The notes under the pieces were generated by a model, which was given only the letters and a program-made list of their open reading frames with translations, had not been told where the DNA came from and ran no database searches. 13,885 nucleotides of DNA. It comes from an uncultured Lachnospiraceae bacterium. Lineage in GTDB: Bacteria > Bacillota_A > Clostridia > Lachnospirales > Lachnospiraceae. The stretch spans positions 1 to 13,885 of the forward strand of contig CAJUMT010000082.1 of assembly GCA_910587495.1 (NCBI GenBank), given 5' to 3'. A program made the position numbers and the translations under genes. Shown here piece by piece: positions 1 through 6,144 of this stretch. The first letter of the stretch is position 1. Each line of letters opens with the position of its first letter.

Positions 1-1
1 G

Positions 2-952
2 AAACAACGTCCCAACGGACTGACCATCGGGCAGAAGAGAGTACCTTTAGGGGTGATTGGTATCATCTATGAATCCCGTCCCAACGTGACCGCAGACGCT
101 TTTGCCCTTTGCTTTAAAGCCGGAAATGCAGTGATTTTGAGAGGTGGAAGCGACGCTTTTCGCTCTAACAAAGCTATTGTAAAGGCAATCCGTACGGCGC
201 TTTTACATAAAGGCATCCCCGCAGACGCCATACAGTTCATCGAAGATACAAGAAGAGAGACTGTGCAGGAGTTTATGAAAATGAATCAGTATGTGGATGT
301 GCTGATTCCCAGAGGCGGCGCAGGCCTGATCCGCACGGTAGTGGAGAACAGCCGGATTCCGGTCATTGAGACAGGGACGGGCAACTGCCATATTTTCGTG
401 GATGAAAGCGCGGATTTAAAGATGGCGGCGGATATCATTTTTAATGCAAAGACCCAGCGCATCGGCGTGTGCAATGCATGCGAGTCACTGGTCGTCCATG
501 AAAAAGTTGCAGACCGGTTTTTACCTGTGCTTAAGAGCCGCCTGGATGAGAAAAAGGTGGAATTAAGAGGGGATGAAAAAGCCTGTAAGGCGGTGGAAGA
601 GATGACGCCGGCTTCTGAGACGGACTGGGGGACGGAATATCTGGACTATATTCTCTCAATTAAGACTGTGTCCGGCATTGATGAGGCGATTGCCCATATT
701 AACAGGTATAATACGGGACATTCGGAAGCTATTGTCACGTCTGATTATGCAAACGCTCAGAAGTTTTTGAATGAAGTGGATGCGGCGGCAGTCTATGTGA
801 ACGCTTCTACTCGTTTTACAGATGGTTTTGAGTTTGGTTTCGGCGCTGAGATCGGTATCAGCACCCAAAAACTTCATGCAAGAGGACCTATGGGGTTAGA
901 GGCGCTCACCTCCACGAAATATATTATTTACGGAAACGGACAGATACGATGA
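2..952 (+). CDS. proA: Glutamate-5-semialdehyde dehydrogenase (gamma-glutamyl phosphate reductase), 5' part missing
   Basis: This is the second enzyme of proline synthesis. It reduces gamma-glutamyl phosphate to glutamate-5-semialdehyde with NADPH in the cytosol. The frame is open from base 2, and the visible part is 316 codons, so roughly the first 100 residues of a family protein of about 415 residues lie outside the window. The GTG at 53 is internal and not a start: residues before it (RPNGLTIGQKRVPLGV) already match the family. Seen motifs are VIGIIYESRPNVT, GNAVILRGGSDA, the IPRGGAGLI segment, and GVCNACESL, whose first Cys (codon 470-472) sits where the catalytic thiol of ProA is found. 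The C-terminus HARGPMGLEALTSTKY is typical. The stop overlaps the rsmD start (ATGA, 949-952), so the two are probably translationally coupled. proB is expected upstream but cannot be seen. Identification is very secure. Confidence 0.97.
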   Translation, partial: KQRPNGLTIGQKRVPLGVIGIIYESRPNVTADAFALCFKAGNAVILRGGSDAFRSNKAIVKAIRTALLHKGIPADAIQFIEDTRRETVQEFMKMNQYVDVLIPRGGAGLIRTVVENSRIPVIETGTGNCHIFVDESADLKMAADIIFNAKTQRIGVCNACESLVVHEKVADRFLPVLKSRLDEKKVELRGDEKACKAVEEMTPASETDWGTEYLDYILSIKTVSGIDEAIAHINRYNTGHSEAIVTSDYANAQKFLNEVDAAAVYVNASTRFTDGFEFGFGAEIGISTQKLHARGPMGLEALTSTKYIIYGNGQIR

Positions 953-1515
953 GAGTGATCGCAGGTACGGCCCGCAGTATGCCGTTAAAAACCATAAAAG
1001 GGATGGATACAAGGCCTACAACCGATAAGATAAAAGAAACTTTGTTTAATACGCTGCAGACGGATGTGCCGGATAGCCGTTTTCTGGATCTGTTCGGCGG
1101 CAGCGGCGCCATTGCGATTGAGGCTTTAAGCAGAGGCGCCGCTTATGCGGTGTTGGTGGAACAAAACAGCAAAGCAGTGAGGTGTATTAAAGATAATCTC
1201 ATATTTACCCGGCTTAAGGACCGGGCGGATGTATATCAATGTGACGCTTTGACAGGACTTCGGCGGCTGGAAGGGCAGAAACCTTTTGATATCATCTTTA
1301 TGGACCCGCCCTATGATCAGGGATTGGAACAGCAGGTTCTTACCTATCTGGCGGACAGCGCTCTGGCGGATGAATATACGATTTTTGTGGTGGAAGCTTC
1401 TCTGGAAACGGATTTTTCCTATCTGGAAGAGCTTGGATATCATGCTTACAAATATAAAAAATACAAAACGAACCAGCATATATTTCTGCAGAAAGATACA
1501 GCCGCGGAATCATGA
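949..1515 (+). CDS. rsmD: 16S rRNA (guanine(966)-N(2))-methyltransferase RsmD
   Basis: This SAM-dependent enzyme methylates N2 of G966 of 16S rRNA during small-subunit assembly. The 188-residue length is normal for the family. It starts with the usual MRVIAGTARSMPL, followed by the TRPTTDKIKETLFN segment. The SAM-binding loop LDLFGGSGAIAIEAL lies at about residues 46-60, and the N6/N2-methyltransferase motif DPPY at residues 119-122. The ATG overlaps the proA stop, and there is only a weak ribosome binding site inside proA, which fits translational coupling. In Bacillus and many other Firmicutes rsmD (ylbH) lies directly before coaD (ylbI), as here. A proA neighbour upstream is not part of that conserved set. 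Identification is secure by motif and context. Confidence 0.96.
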   Translation: MRVIAGTARSMPLKTIKGMDTRPTTDKIKETLFNTLQTDVPDSRFLDLFGGSGAIAIEALSRGAAYAVLVEQNSKAVRCIKDNLIFTRLKDRADVYQCDALTGLRRLEGQKPFDIIFMDPPYDQGLEQQVLTYLADSALADEYTIFVVEASLETDFSYLEELGYHAYKYKKYKTNQHIFLQKDTAAES

Positions 1516-1540
1516 GGGAGAGTGAAAGAAAGGAAAACAA

Positions 1541-2032
1541 ATGATTCGTGCAATTTATCCGGGAAGTTTTGACCCGGTGACCCTGGGGCATGTGGACATT
1601 ATTAAGAGAGCCTCGCAGACTGTGGATGAACTGATCGTCGGAGTTTTGAACAACGGAGCGAAAACGCCGCTTTTTTCGGTGGAAGAGCGGGTTGGAATGT
1701 TAAAGGAAGTAACGGCGGATTTTTCCGGGGTCAGAGTGATGTGTTTCTCCGGACTTCTGGTGGATTTTGCCAGACAGGTACAGGCAAACACCATCGTAAG
1801 GGGGCTTCGCGCCATTTCTGATTTTGAATATGAGCTTCAGATGGCACAGACAAATCGTAAGATGAATCCGGATGTGGATACTATGTTTTTGGCTACAAGT
1901 CTGGAATACTCTTATTTAAGTTCCACCATCGTAAAAGAAGTTGCTTTTTTTGACGGGGATATTCGGGAATTTGTACCGGAGCCGTTGATCTTAAAAATAC
2001 AGGCTAAAGTAAGAGAGAGAAAAGCGCAATGA
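1541..2032 (+). CDS. coaD: Phosphopantetheine adenylyltransferase
   Basis: This cytosolic enzyme transfers AMP from ATP to 4'-phosphopantetheine to make dephospho-CoA, the penultimate and essential step of coenzyme A synthesis. The length of 163 residues is standard. The N-terminus AIYPGSFDPVTLGHVD carries the nucleotidyltransferase T/HxGH-type motif (T14 to H17). The C-terminal LSSTIVKE motif (S128, T129) is the second nucleotide-binding signature. The FEYELQMAQTNRKMNPDVDT stretch is also family-typical. The ATG at 1541 is preceded by AAAGGAAAACAA, a good ribosome binding site, 25 bases after rsmD. The stop overlaps the start of the ABC transporter gene (ATGA, 2029-2032). Very secure. Confidence 0.98.
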   Translation: MIRAIYPGSFDPVTLGHVDIIKRASQTVDELIVGVLNNGAKTPLFSVEERVGMLKEVTADFSGVRVMCFSGLLVDFARQVQANTIVRGLRAISDFEYELQMAQTNRKMNPDVDTMFLATSLEYSYLSSTIVKEVAFFDGDIREFVPEPLILKIQAKVRERKAQ

Positions 2033-3795
2033 AGACGAGTGTGCTGTTAAAAAGATTTATCCCTTATTATAAAAAATATACAGGTATAATTGCGATGGAT
2101 CTGTTCTGCGCCGCCCTTACGACTGTCTGTGAACTGGTGTTGCCGTTAATTCTCCGGTATATTACTAATGTGGGAATGAATGATTTGTCTGCGCTGACCA
2201 TACAGGTTATACTGACTATCGGCGGTGTGTATTTTGCTCTGCGTATTGTGGACGGGATGGCAAGTTATTATATGGCTTATACAGGCCATGTGATGGGAGC
2301 TGCCATTGAGACGGATATGCGGGAGGATGCTTTTGCCCATTTGCAGAAACTGTCTGATAATTATTTTAACAATACAAAGGTGGGGCAGATTATGTCCCGT
2401 ATTACAAGCGACTTGTTTGATGTGACTGAATTTGCCCATCATTGTCTGGAAGAGTTCTTTATCGCGTTTTTAAAAGCAGCAGTGTCTTTTGTAATCCTTG
2501 CCAGGATCAACGTGCTCCTGACAGTTATTATCTTTGTACTGATCCCTGTGATGGCCATATCCTGTTCATATTTTAATCTGCAGGTACGAAAGGCTTTTAA
2601 GCGCCAGAGAAATCATATCGGCGAGCTGAATGCCAGGATTGAAGACAGTCTTCTGGGCAATAAAGTGGTCAGAGCTTTTGCCAACGAGTCAGTGGAGTTT
2701 GAAAAATTTAATCATGACAATCAGGAGTTTTTCAAAATAAAACGCCATACTTACAAATATATGGCGGCGTTCCAGAATACCATTCGTATGTTTGACGGGT
2801 TGATGTATGTGGTGGTAATCGTAGCCGGAGGCGTCTTTATGATCCGCGGGCTGATCGCGCCCGCGGATCTGGTGGCTTATACGTTATATGTGACGACCCT
2901 TTTAGCTACCATCCGACGCATTATCGAATTTGCCGAGCAGTTCCAAAGAGGGATGACAGGTATCGAGCGTTTCGCGGAACTGATGGATGCGACGGTGGAT
3001 ATTTTTGATGAAGAAGGCGCGTCTCCTGTGGAGGATGTAAAAGGGGAGGTTACGTTTAAGCATGTTTCTTTTGCATATCCCGATGACCATACGCCTGTTC
3101 TGTCCGATATTGATCTGGTGATCCATGCAGGAGAGAAAGTAGCTTTGGTGGGGCCGTCCGGAGGAGGAAAGACGACACTTTGTAATCTGGTTCCCCGATT
3201 TTATGATCCGACCGAAGGTGAAATCCTTCTGGACGGTCATAATTTAAAGGATATTACGCTGCAAAGCTTAAGGAGTCATGTGGGGATTGTCCAGCAGGAT
3301 GTATACCTTTTTTCCGGCAGCGTTTATGAAAACATTGTTTACGGAAGGCCGGGAGCTTCCAGGGAGGAAGTGGCAGAGGCGGCCAAAGCGGCCGGCGCCC
3401 ACGAGTTTATCATGAACTTGAAAGACGGCTATGATACTTTTGTAGGGGAGCGGGGCGTGAAGCTTTCCGGAGGACAAAAGCAGAGGATCAGTATTGCCCG
3501 AATTTTTTTGAAAGCGCCCAAGGTACTTCTTCTGGATGAAGCTACCGCTGCGCTGGACAATGAAAGCGAGCATCTGGTAAGCGAATCTTTGGACCGGCTT
3601 TCCCGGGGAAGGACGACCCTTACCATTGCGCACCGCCTGACAACGATTCATGGGGCGGATCGCATCCTGGTTCTTTCAGGCAACCGGATCGTGGAAGAAG
3701 GCAATCATTATTCTCTAATGGAAAAGAAAGGTCTTTATTATGAGTTGTATACGTCGGCTGATATATCTTGCGAAAATCGTCCAGGTCAGTTATAA
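2029..3795 (+). CDS. ABC transporter half-protein (exporter type, membrane domain plus ATPase)
   Basis: This is a 588-residue type IV ABC exporter half-transporter that should work as a dimer in the cytoplasmic membrane. Residues 1 to about 320 form a six-helix transmembrane domain, with hydrophobic stretches near 19-45, 57-80, 140-180 and 250-300, and the usual coupling-helix area (NYFNNTKVGQIMSRITSD). The ATPase domain follows. Walker A is GPSGGGKTT (about 375-383), the signature LSGGQKQR is at 479-486, Walker B with catalytic Glu is VLLLDEA (499-505, E504), and the H-loop histidine is H535 in TIAHRL. All ATPase residues are intact. The ATGA overlap with coaD suggests coupled translation. 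No partner half-transporter lies next to it, so a homodimer is likeliest. The substrate cannot be told from sequence: MsbA/BmrA-like lipid or multidrug export are the usual labels for this architecture. Confidence 0.93.
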   Translation: MKTSVLLKRFIPYYKKYTGIIAMDLFCAALTTVCELVLPLILRYITNVGMNDLSALTIQVILTIGGVYFALRIVDGMASYYMAYTGHVMGAAIETDMREDAFAHLQKLSDNYFNNTKVGQIMSRITSDLFDVTEFAHHCLEEFFIAFLKAAVSFVILARINVLLTVIIFVLIPVMAISCSYFNLQVRKAFKRQRNHIGELNARIEDSLLGNKVVRAFANESVEFEKFNHDNQEFFKIKRHTYKYMAAFQNTIRMFDGLMYVVVIVAGGVFMIRGLIAPADLVAYTLYVTTLLATIRRIIEFAEQFQRGMTGIERFAELMDATVDIFDEEGASPVEDVKGEVTFKHVSFAYPDDHTPVLSDIDLVIHAGEKVALVGPSGGGKTTLCNLVPRFYDPTEGEILLDGHNLKDITLQSLRSHVGIVQQDVYLFSGSVYENIVYGRPGASREEVAEAAKAAGAHEFIMNLKDGYDTFVGERGVKLSGGQKQRISIARIFLKAPKVLLLDEATAALDNESEHLVSESLDRLSRGRTTLTIAHRLTTIHGADRILVLSGNRIVEEGNHYSLMEKKGLYYELYTSADISCENRPGQL

Positions 3796-3796
3796 T
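3768..3796 (+). promoter_or_regulatory. Sigma-A type promoter for the coiled-coil gene
   Basis: TTGCGA (3768-3773) and TATAAT (3791-3796) are separated by exactly 17 bases. The -10 box is a perfect consensus match and the -35 box matches 4 of 6 positions. It lies over the last codons and stop (TAA 3793-3795) of the ABC gene. The predicted transcript would start near 3803 and give the next gene, at 3884, a leader of about 80 bases. This fits the 88-base gap, the only sizeable gap between plus-strand genes in the left block. I saw no riboswitch-like fold in the leader by eye. Confidence 0.55.
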
Positions 3797-3883
3797 GTCC
3801 ATAATATTACAAAAGATTGAAAAGTATAGAAAAAATACTGAAGCGATATGACAGAATAAGAAAAGTCAAAGGAGTAAGCTAGT

Positions 3884-4480
3884 ATGGGCAACAGCCGTAT
3901 TGAACAGATTATTGAGGAAATAGAAGACTATATCGATACATGCAAAGGAACTTTGCTCAGTTCCGGAGAGAAAATCATCGTGAATCGGGAGCGTATAGAG
4001 GAACTTCTCAGGGAACTGCGCATGAAGACGCCGGAAGAGATCAAAAGATACCAAAGAGTTCTGGCTAATAAGGATGCCATCATAGAGGATGCACAGCAGA
4101 AAGCCCAGGCCATCATCGCCCAGGCTAATATCCAGAACCAGGAGTTAATCAATGAACACGAGATCATGCAGCAGGCGTACGAGCAGGCGAACCAGGTCAT
4201 TGATACGGCGACCGGCCAGGCACAGGAGATTCTGGACAACGCCACCCGGGATGCCAATGAGATCCGTCTTGGCGCGATCCAGTATACGGATGAGTTGTTG
4301 GCGAATCTGCAGGAAATGGTACAGGGAATGGTGGAGGCGTCTAACCTTCGTTATGAGGCCATGATGAATAATTTTCAGGATTTCTATAATGTTATCGTCA
4401 GCAACCGGGCGGAGCTTAACCCACAGCAGCCACAGTCGGAAACAGCGCCGTCAGAAGAAATACAAGAAACGCAAGAATAA
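3884..4480 (+). CDS. Conserved-type coiled-coil protein of unknown function
   Basis: I do not recognise a named gene. The 198-residue product has no signal peptide and no membrane segment. Residues 1-60 are charged, with the segment SGEKIIVNRERIEELL. Residues about 60-150 are rich in Ala, Gln, Glu and Ile with heptad-like spacing (DAQQKAQAIIAQAN, then GQAQEILDNATRDANEI), which predicts a long coiled coil resembling the stalk of ATP synthase subunit b or DivIVA-type proteins. Such proteins are often labelled ATPase or F0 subunit b, but no ATP synthase genes are nearby and no hydrophobic b-subunit anchor is present. The last 20 or so residues are an acidic Pro/Gln/Glu-rich tail. The start at 3884 is supported by AAAGGAG 11 bases upstream. 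Its last 65 bases overlap the 3' end of the opposite-strand ylbJ-family gene. A structural or scaffolding role is only an inference. Confidence 0.85.
   Translation: MGNSRIEQIIEEIEDYIDTCKGTLLSSGEKIIVNRERIEELLRELRMKTPEEIKRYQRVLANKDAIIEDAQQKAQAIIAQANIQNQELINEHEIMQQAYEQANQVIDTATGQAQEILDNATRDANEIRLGAIQYTDELLANLQEMVQGMVEASNLRYEAMMNNFQDFYNVIVSNRAELNPQQPQSETAPSEEIQETQE
4416..4480. other. Convergent 3'-3' gene overlap
   Basis: The plus-strand coiled-coil gene (stop TAA 4478-4480) and the minus-strand ylbJ-family gene (stop read from TTA at 4416-4418) share these 65 bases on opposite strands. On one strand the DNA encodes a polar Pro/Gln/Glu tail, and on the other the hydrophobic C-terminal helix of YlbJ. 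I found no GC-rich hairpin followed by a T-run on either strand nearby, so the two transcripts should overlap. Confidence 0.85.
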
Positions 4481-5366
4481 TTCTTCCCTTAAGCCAGGTT
4501 ACGACAGACAAAGGAGTACCGTCCAGGACGCTTTGGGTCTGCGTGCAGATACACAGGCCTCCGAATGTTCCCGCCATACATATAAAAGCTGTTCGTAAGA
4601 CAGGAGAAAGTCCTGTCAACAGGGCGATCTGATCGACGCCGCAGCTGATTTCCAGCAGGGCGCTTAAAAAAGCCAGGGCAGCGCCGGACAAGGGCAGAAG
4701 ACTTAAAAATTGTACCAGTATTGCAAAAAGCATGATATACCCGCCCAGACGGGTAATCGTGGAAAAGCCATCCATAATACAGGCATCCAGCATCGGAAAA
4801 TCCAACCGGCGCCAGGATGCCTGTTTTTTAGAAGGGAATGCGGTGCTGCGGCTTGGATTTTTGGAGAAATGATACAGAGGGCGTGTCAGGATTCCGTAGA
4901 ATACCGGAAGTCCATAGAAAAGAAGCGCCAATTTCCAAGGGACAGACGGAAACTTTAGTTTCACCAGGCATATGTAGTTCAGGAAAAATGCAGGACTTAC
5001 ATTATTGCAAAATCCCAGCAGATATTCTCCTTCTTCCGGAGAGATCTCCTGGTTTCGCACAAGGTCTGCGATTACTTTGGCGCCCATGGGAAATCCGCAT
5101 AAAAATCCTAAGATTACTCCATAACAGCCTGCTTCTGAAATGCGGAAGATCCGTCGAAGCAAAGGCGCGTAAATGCGGTTCAGATATCGGAACGCGCCTG
5201 TACTGACCAGCAGGTTGGAGATGATCAGAAAGGGCAAAAGGGACGGAAGGACAGCCGAGTACCACAAGGTAAGTCCTTTGGCGCATCCTGAGGCTACGAT
5301 GCCAGGATGGGAAAACAACAGAAATAAAAGACCAAAGACGGTAAAAACAAAAAGTATCTTTTTCAA
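4416..5366 (-). CDS. ylbJ: YlbJ-family sporulation integral membrane protein (nucleoside-recognition/Gate-type)
   Basis: This is a 316-residue, very hydrophobic protein with about eight membrane segments. The best markers are GCAKGLTLWYSAVLPSLLPF in the first third, GFLCGFPMGAKVIADL around residue 90, and LLGFCNNVSPAFFLNYI around 115. These resemble YlbJ and the related Gate-domain spore maturation proteins. In Bacillus subtilis, ylbJ is a sporulation gene lying close to coaD, so the neighbourhood agrees, although here it is inverted and separated from coaD by two genes. B. subtilis YlbJ is about 400 residues, so this version is shorter. The start is TTG at 5366: no ATG or GTG lies in frame before an upstream TAG, and the leader has GGTGATCC with ideal alignment to the 16S tail. 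The exact transport or signalling role is not known to me. A sigma-E-like promoter lies upstream. Confidence 0.85.
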   Translation of the reverse strand: MKKILFVFTVFGLLFLLFSHPGIVASGCAKGLTLWYSAVLPSLLPFLIISNLLVSTGAFRYLNRIYAPLLRRIFRISEAGCYGVILGFLCGFPMGAKVIADLVRNQEISPEEGEYLLGFCNNVSPAFFLNYICLVKLKFPSVPWKLALLFYGLPVFYGILTRPLYHFSKNPSRSTAFPSKKQASWRRLDFPMLDACIMDGFSTITRLGGYIMLFAILVQFLSLLPLSGAALAFLSALLEISCGVDQIALLTGLSPVLRTAFICMAGTFGGLCICTQTQSVLDGTPLSVVTWLKGRIILAFLVFLLTALFPTVAAVG

Positions 5367-5382
5367 CGGATCACCATATAAT
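5354..5382 (+). promoter_or_regulatory. Possible promoter for the M23 peptidase gene
   Basis: CATATAAT (5375-5382) matches the sigma-E -10 pattern CATACAnT at all but one position, and also contains a perfect sigma-A TATAAT (5377-5382). At sigma-E spacing (14 bases) the -35 candidate is GTATCTT (5354-5360), a moderate match. There is no good TTGACA-like box at sigma-A spacing. Transcription would start near 5390 and give a leader of about 30 bases. The sequence cannot decide which sigma factor is used. Confidence 0.35.
5368..5375 (-). promoter_or_regulatory. Ribosome binding site that fixes the TTG start of ylbJ
   Basis: Read on the minus strand this is GGTGATCC, an eight-base exact complement of the GGATCACC stretch at the 3' end of bacterial 16S rRNA. 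It is the downstream half of the full AGGAGGTGATCC site. Aligned that way, the GG core lies 7 bases from the TTG, which is optimal spacing. This supports TTG (5366-5364) as the true start. Confidence 0.6.
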
Positions 5383-5397
5383 GAACTAATTCCCTAC

Positions 5398-5426
5398 ATT
5401 TTATGGGGCAAGCGGTAAATTATGAA
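5398..5426 (-). promoter_or_regulatory. Sigma-E-like sporulation promoter for ylbJ
   Basis: On the minus strand there is TTCATAAT (from 5426 down to 5419), a 13-base spacer, then CATAAAAT (5405 down to 5398). The Firmicutes sigma-E consensus is roughly kTCATATT, 13-15 bases, CATACAnT. Each box here has a single mismatch at correct spacing. The -10 ends 31 bases before the ylbJ TTG, giving a leader of about 24 bases with the ribosome binding site in it. B. subtilis ylbJ is known as a sporulation gene, so function and promoter type agree. The -35 box covers the ATG (5422-5424) of the divergent peptidase gene. Confidence 0.6.
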
Positions 5427-6087
5427 TCCTGTCAGACAAATTGCGTGTTATATGACGGCTATTTTGCTTTTAAGCTGTCTGATTCAGGCAGAACGACTCT
5501 GGATGGAAGAAAAGATGCAGGAACAAATGCTGCCGGAGCAAAGCGCAGAAGGAGAATTTGATGCATATCTTTATACTATGGAGCGGGTTTGGGAAGAACT
5601 GGTCTGGTTTCCGGTGCCTATATCCAATACGAACGAGCAGGCGTCCACCGCTTTTGAGAACACCTGGATGGCGGAGCGGACTTATGGAGGGAAGAGGCGT
5701 CATGAAGGAACCGATATTATGGCGGCTGTGGATCAGAGAGGATATTATCCGGTGGTCAGCATGACAGACGGGCTGGTAGAGCAGGTGGGCTGGCTGGAAA
5801 AAGGCGGATATCGCATTGGCATCCGCTCAGAAGGAGGCAACTATTATTACTATGCCCATCTGGATTCCTATGCAAAAGAGTGGGAAAGAGGAGAGACCGT
5901 CCAGGCAGGGGAACTGCTGGGATATATGGGTGATACCGGTTACGGTCCGGAAGGGACTACCGGACAGTTTCCGGTCCATTTACATATAGGGATCTATGTT
6001 CCCTTAGGGGCGGATCAGGAAATGGCGATCAACCCCTATTGGATGCTGAAATATCTTGAAAATAAAAAATTAAGCTATTCTTATTAA
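5422..6087 (+). CDS. Membrane-anchored M23 (LytM-type) metallopeptidase
   Basis: This 221-residue protein has one N-terminal hydrophobic segment (about residues 7-22) that should act as a membrane anchor or uncleaved signal, a linker, and a C-terminal M23 domain. All metal and catalytic residues can be seen: H94 and D98 in RHEGTDIM, H146 in YYYYAHL, and H186/H188 in VHLHIGI. By family rule H94, D98 and H188 bind zinc, and H146 and H186 assist catalysis. It is therefore probably an active peptidoglycan endopeptidase facing the outside or the intermembrane space. Its size and layout resemble the sporulation protein SpoIIQ, and it is divergent from a ylbJ gene, so a spore role is a reasonable inference but not proven. 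The ATG at 5422 follows an in-frame TAA (5416-5418), and its ribosome binding site is weak (only GGGG at 5405-5408). A vegetative cell-wall hydrolase is the alternative. Confidence 0.88.
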   Translation: MNPVRQIACYMTAILLLSCLIQAERLWMEEKMQEQMLPEQSAEGEFDAYLYTMERVWEELVWFPVPISNTNEQASTAFENTWMAERTYGGKRRHEGTDIMAAVDQRGYYPVVSMTDGLVEQVGWLEKGGYRIGIRSEGGNYYYYAHLDSYAKEWERGETVQAGELLGYMGDTGYGPEGTTGQFPVHLHIGIYVPLGADQEMAINPYWMLKYLENKKLSYSY

Positions 6088-6095
6088 TTCAGGTG

Positions 6096-6104
6096 TGGTA
6101 TAAT
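6096..6104 (+). promoter_or_regulatory. Extended -10 promoter of the rsmF-hisG operon
   Basis: TGGTATAAT is a perfect TATAAT -10 box (6099-6104) preceded by the TGn extended -10 element. I see no convincing -35 box 17 bases upstream, which extended -10 promoters can do without. It lies in the 57-base gap after the M23 gene and would start transcription near 6111, giving a leader of about 34 bases to the rsmF-like gene. Confidence 0.55.
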
Positions 6105-6144
6105 AATTATTTAGATTTTACCAAAGTATATAAAAGGAGCTTTT

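Noticed and set aside
53..55. GTG at 53 as the start of proA
   Set aside because: The frame stays open to the window edge and the residues before it match ProA, so the gene is cut by the edge and this codon is internal.
3884..4480. Annotation of the coiled-coil gene as ATP synthase subunit b or V-ATPase subunit
   Set aside because: Similarity is only in coiled-coil composition. There is no N-terminal membrane helix and no other ATP synthase gene in the window.
4470..4486. Inverted repeat AAGAATAATTCTT as a terminator between the convergent genes
   Set aside because: It is a short AT-only palindrome with a one-base centre, too small and weak for a hairpin, and has no proper T-run context.
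4838..5206. A 122-codon open frame on the plus strand inside ylbJ
   Set aside because: It is antisense to a membrane protein with clear family motifs, and its translation has no domain-like pattern.
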